Below, in pieces: positions 60,405 to 64,000 of a DNA stretch of 64,000 nucleotides. This DNA comes from Sphingomonadales bacterium Ga0077557 (GTDB lineage Bacteria > Pseudomonadota > Alphaproteobacteria > Sphingomonadales > Sphingomonadaceae). The translations under genes and the position numbers were made by a program. Location: NCBI GenBank assembly GCA_001464615.1, contig LNFI01000016.1, positions 1-64,000 of the forward strand, in the 5' to 3' direction. Each line of letters opens with the position of its first letter. The first letter of the stretch is position 1. Under the pieces are notes generated by a model, which saw nothing but the letters and a program-made list of their open reading frames with translations, made no database searches and was not told where the DNA came from.

Positions 60405-60817
60405 CAGGCGCGCTTCCGTCGCTTGAAACTGGCGCGCGCCAGCCACAGCCCCATCACGATAAACGCAATCGGCGCGATCCATAGCGGCACCGTTGCGGCC
60501 GAAAGTGGCGGATCATAGGTCACATAATCTCCATAGCGCACGATCAACCAATCGCGCACCTGTTCAGGCGTTGATCCTTCAGAAATCTGGCGGCGCACCA
60601 ACGCGCGCATATCGCCCGCCATTTCGGCATTGCTGTCGCCAATCGATTGGCCCTGGCACACCAGACAGCGCAGCGTGAGCATCAGCTTTTGCGCCTCAGC
60701 TTCCTGCTTGGGATCGGGCAATTGCGTGTCCGCCAGCCGTGCAGGCGGGCGCGCCGAATCAGCGAGCGCCGGGCCAGCCGCCATCAGCAACAAAAGTGCG
60801 ATTATCCAGCGTATCAC
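60404..60817 (-). CDS. ccmH: Cytochrome c maturation protein CcmH (CycL)
   Basis: 137 residues: signal peptide (about 1-19), the redox motif LRCLVCQ (Cys51, Cys54), a three-helix domain and a C-terminal membrane helix (about 109-128). It reduces apocytochrome CxxCH cysteines for haem attachment. Overlaps ccmG by 4 bp. Confidence 0.93.
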   Translation of the reverse strand: MIRWIIALLLLMAAGPALADSARPPARLADTQLPDPKQEAEAQKLMLTLRCLVCQGQSIGDSNAEMAGDMRALVRRQISEGSTPEQVRDWLIVRYGDYVTYDPPLSAATVPLWIAPIAFIVMGLWLARASFKRRKRA

Positions 60818-61341
60818 AATGACTTGCCCATCGCTTCAAGGATTTTCGGCACATCCTCGTCGCGAATCGCGCCGACATGCTGGAGAATGATCTTACCCTG
60901 CCCGTCAATCACGAAGGTTTCGGGCACGCCCGCAGAGCCAAACGCCAGCTGCACCGCGCTTTCAGAATCATCACCGATTGTTTCATACGGATCGCCGTAT
61001 CGCGCCAGAAAGCGGCGAATATCCTCTGGTCGATCACGAATGGCGACCGCGTCAATCGGCACGCCCATCGCGCGCAGGCGATCCAACTGGGCCGCTTCTT
61101 CAATGCACGGGATGCACCAGCTTGCAAAGACGTTCAGCAGGCGGGGCTTGCCTTGGCGGAACATCGCGGTTTCGAGGCCCGGCTTACCCGGCAGCATGGG
61201 CGGCAGCGCAAATTCCGGGACAGGCCGGCCAATCATCGCTGATCGCACCGTGCGATCGGCGGGCTTGATCAGCGCATAGCCCGCGACCACGAACAGCCCC
61301 GCAAACACCGCCAGCGGCACCCAGAGCAGCCCAGGCTTCAC
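60814..61341 (-). CDS. ccmG: Thiol:disulfide interchange protein CcmG/DsbE
   Basis: 175 residues, one N-terminal membrane anchor (about 5-24) and a thioredoxin fold with the active site ASWCIPC (Cys76, Cys79) and GVPETFVIDGQG carrying the cis-proline loop. It keeps CcmH or apocytochrome reduced in the periplasm. Overlaps ccmF by 4 bp. Confidence 0.94.
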   Translation of the reverse strand: MKPGLLWVPLAVFAGLFVVAGYALIKPADRTVRSAMIGRPVPEFALPPMLPGKPGLETAMFRQGKPRLLNVFASWCIPCIEEAAQLDRLRAMGVPIDAVAIRDRPEDIRRFLARYGDPYETIGDDSESAVQLAFGSAGVPETFVIDGQGKIILQHVGAIRDEDVPKILEAMGKSL

Positions 61342-63263
61342 GCCGCAGCCTCCCGCAGCACGGCTTTGCGATCACGGCTGACGCGCCCGATCAGCGACAG
61401 CAAGCCGCCCAGCGCAATCATCGCGCCCCCCGCCCAGATCAGCGTTACAAATGGCTTCCACCACAGGCGCAACTGCCACCGCCCGGCCTCATCAGGCTGG
61501 CCGAGCACGGTATAAAGCTGCCCGTCGAACACCGTGGCAATCGCCGATTCACTGGTGACGGTGACGGGGCTGGAGAAAAAGCGCGACTGCGGTGTCATCG
61601 TAAAGGGCGTACCGCCATCGCGCTGCACCTTCAGCCGGGCCTGCAATGCCGACCAGTTTTCGCCCGCGACCGGCGTAATTCCCTGCAGCGTGATTGTGTA
61701 CGGCCCCACCCGCTGCGGCTCACCAATAGTGGCGGCGACCAGGGTCTGTTGCGTAAACGCGGTCTCTGATGCCATCCCGGCCAGGCTCACCGCGATGCCC
61801 AGATGCGCGAGCACCATGCCATAAGTGAACATCGGCGTGCGGCGCAGATTGCGTTTCCACAACGGCGCAAGGCTGGCCACCGCCAGGCCCGCTGCCAGGC
61901 ACAGGCCAAGGATCGGCAAGATACCGGCATTGGCCGCGAACACGACAAGGGCAAGCAAGACCAGCACGGTGATCACAATCGGCACGATGATGCGTTTGGC
62001 GACAGCGCCAGCCTCATCACGGCGCCAACGCACCAGCGGCCCTGCCGCCATGATCGCGACGAGCGCGAGCGCAACCGGTCCGGCAGCTTTATTGAAGAAG
62101 GGCGGGCCAATGGACAGCTGCAAGCCGAACAGTCCGGCAGCGACGATCGGGTACAATGTGCCGATCAGCACGATGCCCAGGATCGCCGATAGCAGCAGGT
62201 TGTTGGCGACCAGCGCGCCTTCACGGCTGACAAGTTCAAACGTGTTGCCCGCGCGAATGGTGCCCACCCGCAGCGCGAATAGCGCCAGCGCGCCGCCAAT
62301 ATACAGCGCGAGCAGCGCCAGGATGAAGCTGCCGCGCTCAGGATCAACGGCAAAGGCATGCACGCTCGTCAAAATGCCTGATCGCACCAAAAACGTGCCG
62401 ATCATCGACATCGAAAAGGCAACCACCGCCAGCATGATCGTCCACGCGCGCAGCCCGTCTCGTGTCGCGAGCACCGTCACCGAATGCAGGAGTGCGGTCG
62501 CGGCAAGCCAGGGCATCAGCGACGCGTTTTCAACCGGATCCCAAAACCACCAGCCGCCCCAGCCAAGCTCATAATAGGCCCAGTAACTGCCGGCGGTGAT
62601 GCCCAGCGTCAGGAAAATCCACGCCCCCAGCACCCAGGGGCGCATCGCGCGCGCAAAGGCGGGGCCAACATCGCGGGTCACCATCGCGCCAACGGCGAAT
62701 GAAAACGCCACCGAAATACCGACATAGCCGATGTACAGGGTGGGCGGGTGGAAGGCGAGGCCGGGGTCTTGCAGCAACGGGTTCAGTCCGTTCCCGTCAA
62801 CCGGCGACGGGGTTAGCCGCGCGAACGGATTGGATGAGAACAACAAGAACGCGTAAAATCCCAGCGCGATCAGCGCCTGTGCGCCCAGCGTCGCCACCAG
62901 CGTCGACACTTGCAGCCGCCGTTCCAGCACCGCCACAGCGCCGCCCGCCATGCCCAGAATCGTCACCCAGAGCAGCATCGATCCTTCATGATTGCCCCAG
63001 GCACCGGCGATTTTATACATCATCGGCTTGGCTGAATGGCTGTTGGTGGCAACCAGCAACACCGACATATCCGACTGGACGAACAGCCACATCAGCACCG
63101 CCAGCGCGACCATGATGACCAGGCCCTGCACTATCGCAACCGGGCGCACAGCATTCATCACATCGGGGTCACCCCGCGCCACACCAAGTGCGGCCAATGC
63201 GAATTGCAGCGCGGCCAGCGCAGCAGCGATCCAGAGTGCGGCGAGCCCTGCTTCAGCAATCAT
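61338..63263 (-). CDS. ccmF: Haem lyase subunit CcmF
   Basis: 641 residues with about fifteen membrane helices. The WWD domain is seen as YYELGWGGWWFWDPVENASL, with KIAGAWGNHEGSMLLWVTIL and FHPPTLYIGYVGISVAF around it. It takes haem from CcmE and ligates it to apocytochrome with CcmH and CcmI. Confidence 0.96.
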   Translation of the reverse strand: MIAEAGLAALWIAAALAALQFALAALGVARGDPDVMNAVRPVAIVQGLVIMVALAVLMWLFVQSDMSVLLVATNSHSAKPMMYKIAGAWGNHEGSMLLWVTILGMAGGAVAVLERRLQVSTLVATLGAQALIALGFYAFLLFSSNPFARLTPSPVDGNGLNPLLQDPGLAFHPPTLYIGYVGISVAFSFAVGAMVTRDVGPAFARAMRPWVLGAWIFLTLGITAGSYWAYYELGWGGWWFWDPVENASLMPWLAATALLHSVTVLATRDGLRAWTIMLAVVAFSMSMIGTFLVRSGILTSVHAFAVDPERGSFILALLALYIGGALALFALRVGTIRAGNTFELVSREGALVANNLLLSAILGIVLIGTLYPIVAAGLFGLQLSIGPPFFNKAAGPVALALVAIMAAGPLVRWRRDEAGAVAKRIIVPIVITVLVLLALVVFAANAGILPILGLCLAAGLAVASLAPLWKRNLRRTPMFTYGMVLAHLGIAVSLAGMASETAFTQQTLVAATIGEPQRVGPYTITLQGITPVAGENWSALQARLKVQRDGGTPFTMTPQSRFFSSPVTVTSESAIATVFDGQLYTVLGQPDEAGRWQLRLWWKPFVTLIWAGGAMIALGGLLSLIGRVSRDRKAVLREAAA

Positions 63264-63706
63264 TGTGGTGCGTTTTTCCCCGGCGTCATATTCGCCGCCA
63301 TTTTGCCTGCCATTTCGGGAGGCATATACCGTTCATCATGCTTGGCCAGCAGGTTATCGGCGACAAAGCTGCCATCGGGCTGGAACTTGCCTTCGGCAAC
63401 AACGCCGGACTTTTCCTTGAACAGATCAGGCGTGATGCCGCTGAATGTGACCGGCACGGTCGCCTTGCCATCGGTGACGATGAAGCGGATTGTAACGCCG
63501 TCCGCCTGTTTCTTGATCGATCCGCCTTCAACCATCCCGCCCAGCCGCACGCCGCGACCAAGCGGCAGCCCCTTTGTGGCGACATCGCCCGGCGCATAGA
63601 AAAATGCCGCCTGATCCTTCAACGCTGACAGCGCCAACCCGCTTGCCCCGCCGATCGCGGCGAGCGCGAGCAGCCCCAATGTCAGTCGATGATGCTTCGC
63701 CTTCAT
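63260..63706 (-). CDS. ccmE: Haem chaperone CcmE
   Basis: 148 residues: N-terminal anchor (about 8-28), OB-fold, and the haem-binding His123 in LLAKHDERYMPPEM. It carries haem in the periplasm from CcmC to CcmF. Overlaps ccmF and ccmD by 4 bp. Confidence 0.95.
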   Translation of the reverse strand: MKAKHHRLTLGLLALAAIGGASGLALSALKDQAAFFYAPGDVATKGLPLGRGVRLGGMVEGGSIKKQADGVTIRFIVTDGKATVPVTFSGITPDLFKEKSGVVAEGKFQPDGSFVADNLLAKHDERYMPPEMAGKMAANMTPGKNAPQ

Positions 63707-63816
63707 TTGCTGCCCTTTTCGGCGTTACGCATCGCCAACCAACTGACAAGCGCGATCACCGCCGTGGCGGTCAGCGTGATCGCATAAGCGGCGGTAACGA
63801 ATGGCCAGGGGTTCAT
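63703..63816 (-). CDS. ccmD: Small haem exporter protein CcmD
   Basis: 37 residues, MNPWPFVTAAYAITLTATAV then IALVSWLAMRNAEKGSK, one membrane helix. It starts in a 4-bp overlap with ccmC and ends in one with ccmE, as in other alphaproteobacteria. It helps release holo-CcmE from CcmC. Confidence 0.88.
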   Translation of the reverse strand: MNPWPFVTAAYAITLTATAVIALVSWLAMRNAEKGSK

Positions 63817-64000
63817 GCGGCCATTTCCCCGCTATTCGCCATCCGCCGCATCCGCGCCTCTGCCTTGGTCAGCGCCAGCGAAGCGCGCATCCGCATCAAC
63901 ACGATCGCCGCGAAGAACAAGGTAAAGCCGCCCAGCGTGTACCAGAGCGGCCAGATCAGCGATCCATCGATCGTCTGCTTGTTGATGCCGATGCTCTGGC
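63813..64000 (-). CDS. ccmC: Haem exporter CcmC, C-terminal fragment
   Basis: The last about 61 residues are in the window; the gene continues past the right edge. QTIDGSLIWPLWYTLGGFTL and a following helix are typical of the CcmC end. CcmC transfers haem to CcmE. Confidence 0.85.
   Translation of the reverse strand, partial: QSIGINKQTIDGSLIWPLWYTLGGFTLFFAAIVLMRMRASLALTKAEARMRRMANSGEMAA

Overview
The window is chromosomal DNA from an aerobic anoxygenic phototrophic alphaproteobacterium, most likely of the order Sphingomonadales. The reasons are an almost complete photosynthesis gene cluster with the oxygen-dependent cyclase acsF and no bchE, a puf operon in the order BALMC without pufQ or pufX, no LH2 genes, a three-PAS PpsR, short GC-rich repeats of a type I associate with sphingomonads, and a GC-rich background. 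The species cannot be named from sequence alone.

Layout. 1-4110 is housekeeping: the 5' end of dxs, a GNAT acetyltransferase, a merC-zur pair, ctaA and rplM-rpsI. 4110-12850 is a mobile island directly behind the rpsI terminator. It has a tyrosine integrase, a serine resolvase, several small mobile-element-type genes, a secreted Rap1a/Tai-like protein, a divergent pair of unrecognised genes around a repeat-rich promoter region, and near-identical 19-bp repeats at both ends. 12850-15700 returns to host genes: an HEAGH protein, a metallophosphoesterase, a diacylglycerol-kinase-like protein and a lipid-anchored cytochrome c.

15680-59760 is the photosynthesis cluster. Block one (minus strand) is bchG-bch2-bchP-tspO-orf, with ppsR and aerR/ppaA upstream. 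Block two (plus) is bchFNBHLM-lhaA-puhABC-orf-acsF-puhE-hemA. After a DUF4336-like gene, a membrane protein and an S9 peptidase, block three (minus) is crtF-bchCXYZ-pufBALMC, divergent from crtD-crtC. Block four (minus) is bchI-bchD-bchO, divergent from a second tspO. From 59766 to the end runs the cytochrome c maturation operon ccmC-D-E-F-G-H-I.

Together these genes make ALA (hemA), insert Mg (bchHDI), methylate and cyclise (bchM, acsF), reduce the D and B rings (bchLNB, bchXYZ), finish the chlorin (bchF, bchC), attach and saturate the tail (bchG, bchP), and supply the RC-LH1 apoproteins and assembly factors (puf, puh, lhaA, bch2). Spirilloxanthin-type carotenoid tailoring is present (crtC, crtD, crtF); crtE, crtB and crtI must lie elsewhere. 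The Ccm system provides the c-type haems needed by PufC and the cytochrome.

Main observations: aerR/ppaA appears broken by an 8-bp tandem duplication; PpsR-type TGT-N12-ACA/ACG motifs lie at four control regions, in pairs at three of them; bchG looks leaderless; crtC has no start codon near its conserved beginning; a terminator carries the ribosome binding site of the following peptidase gene; and the island has a recurrent palindrome and several genes I do not recognise.
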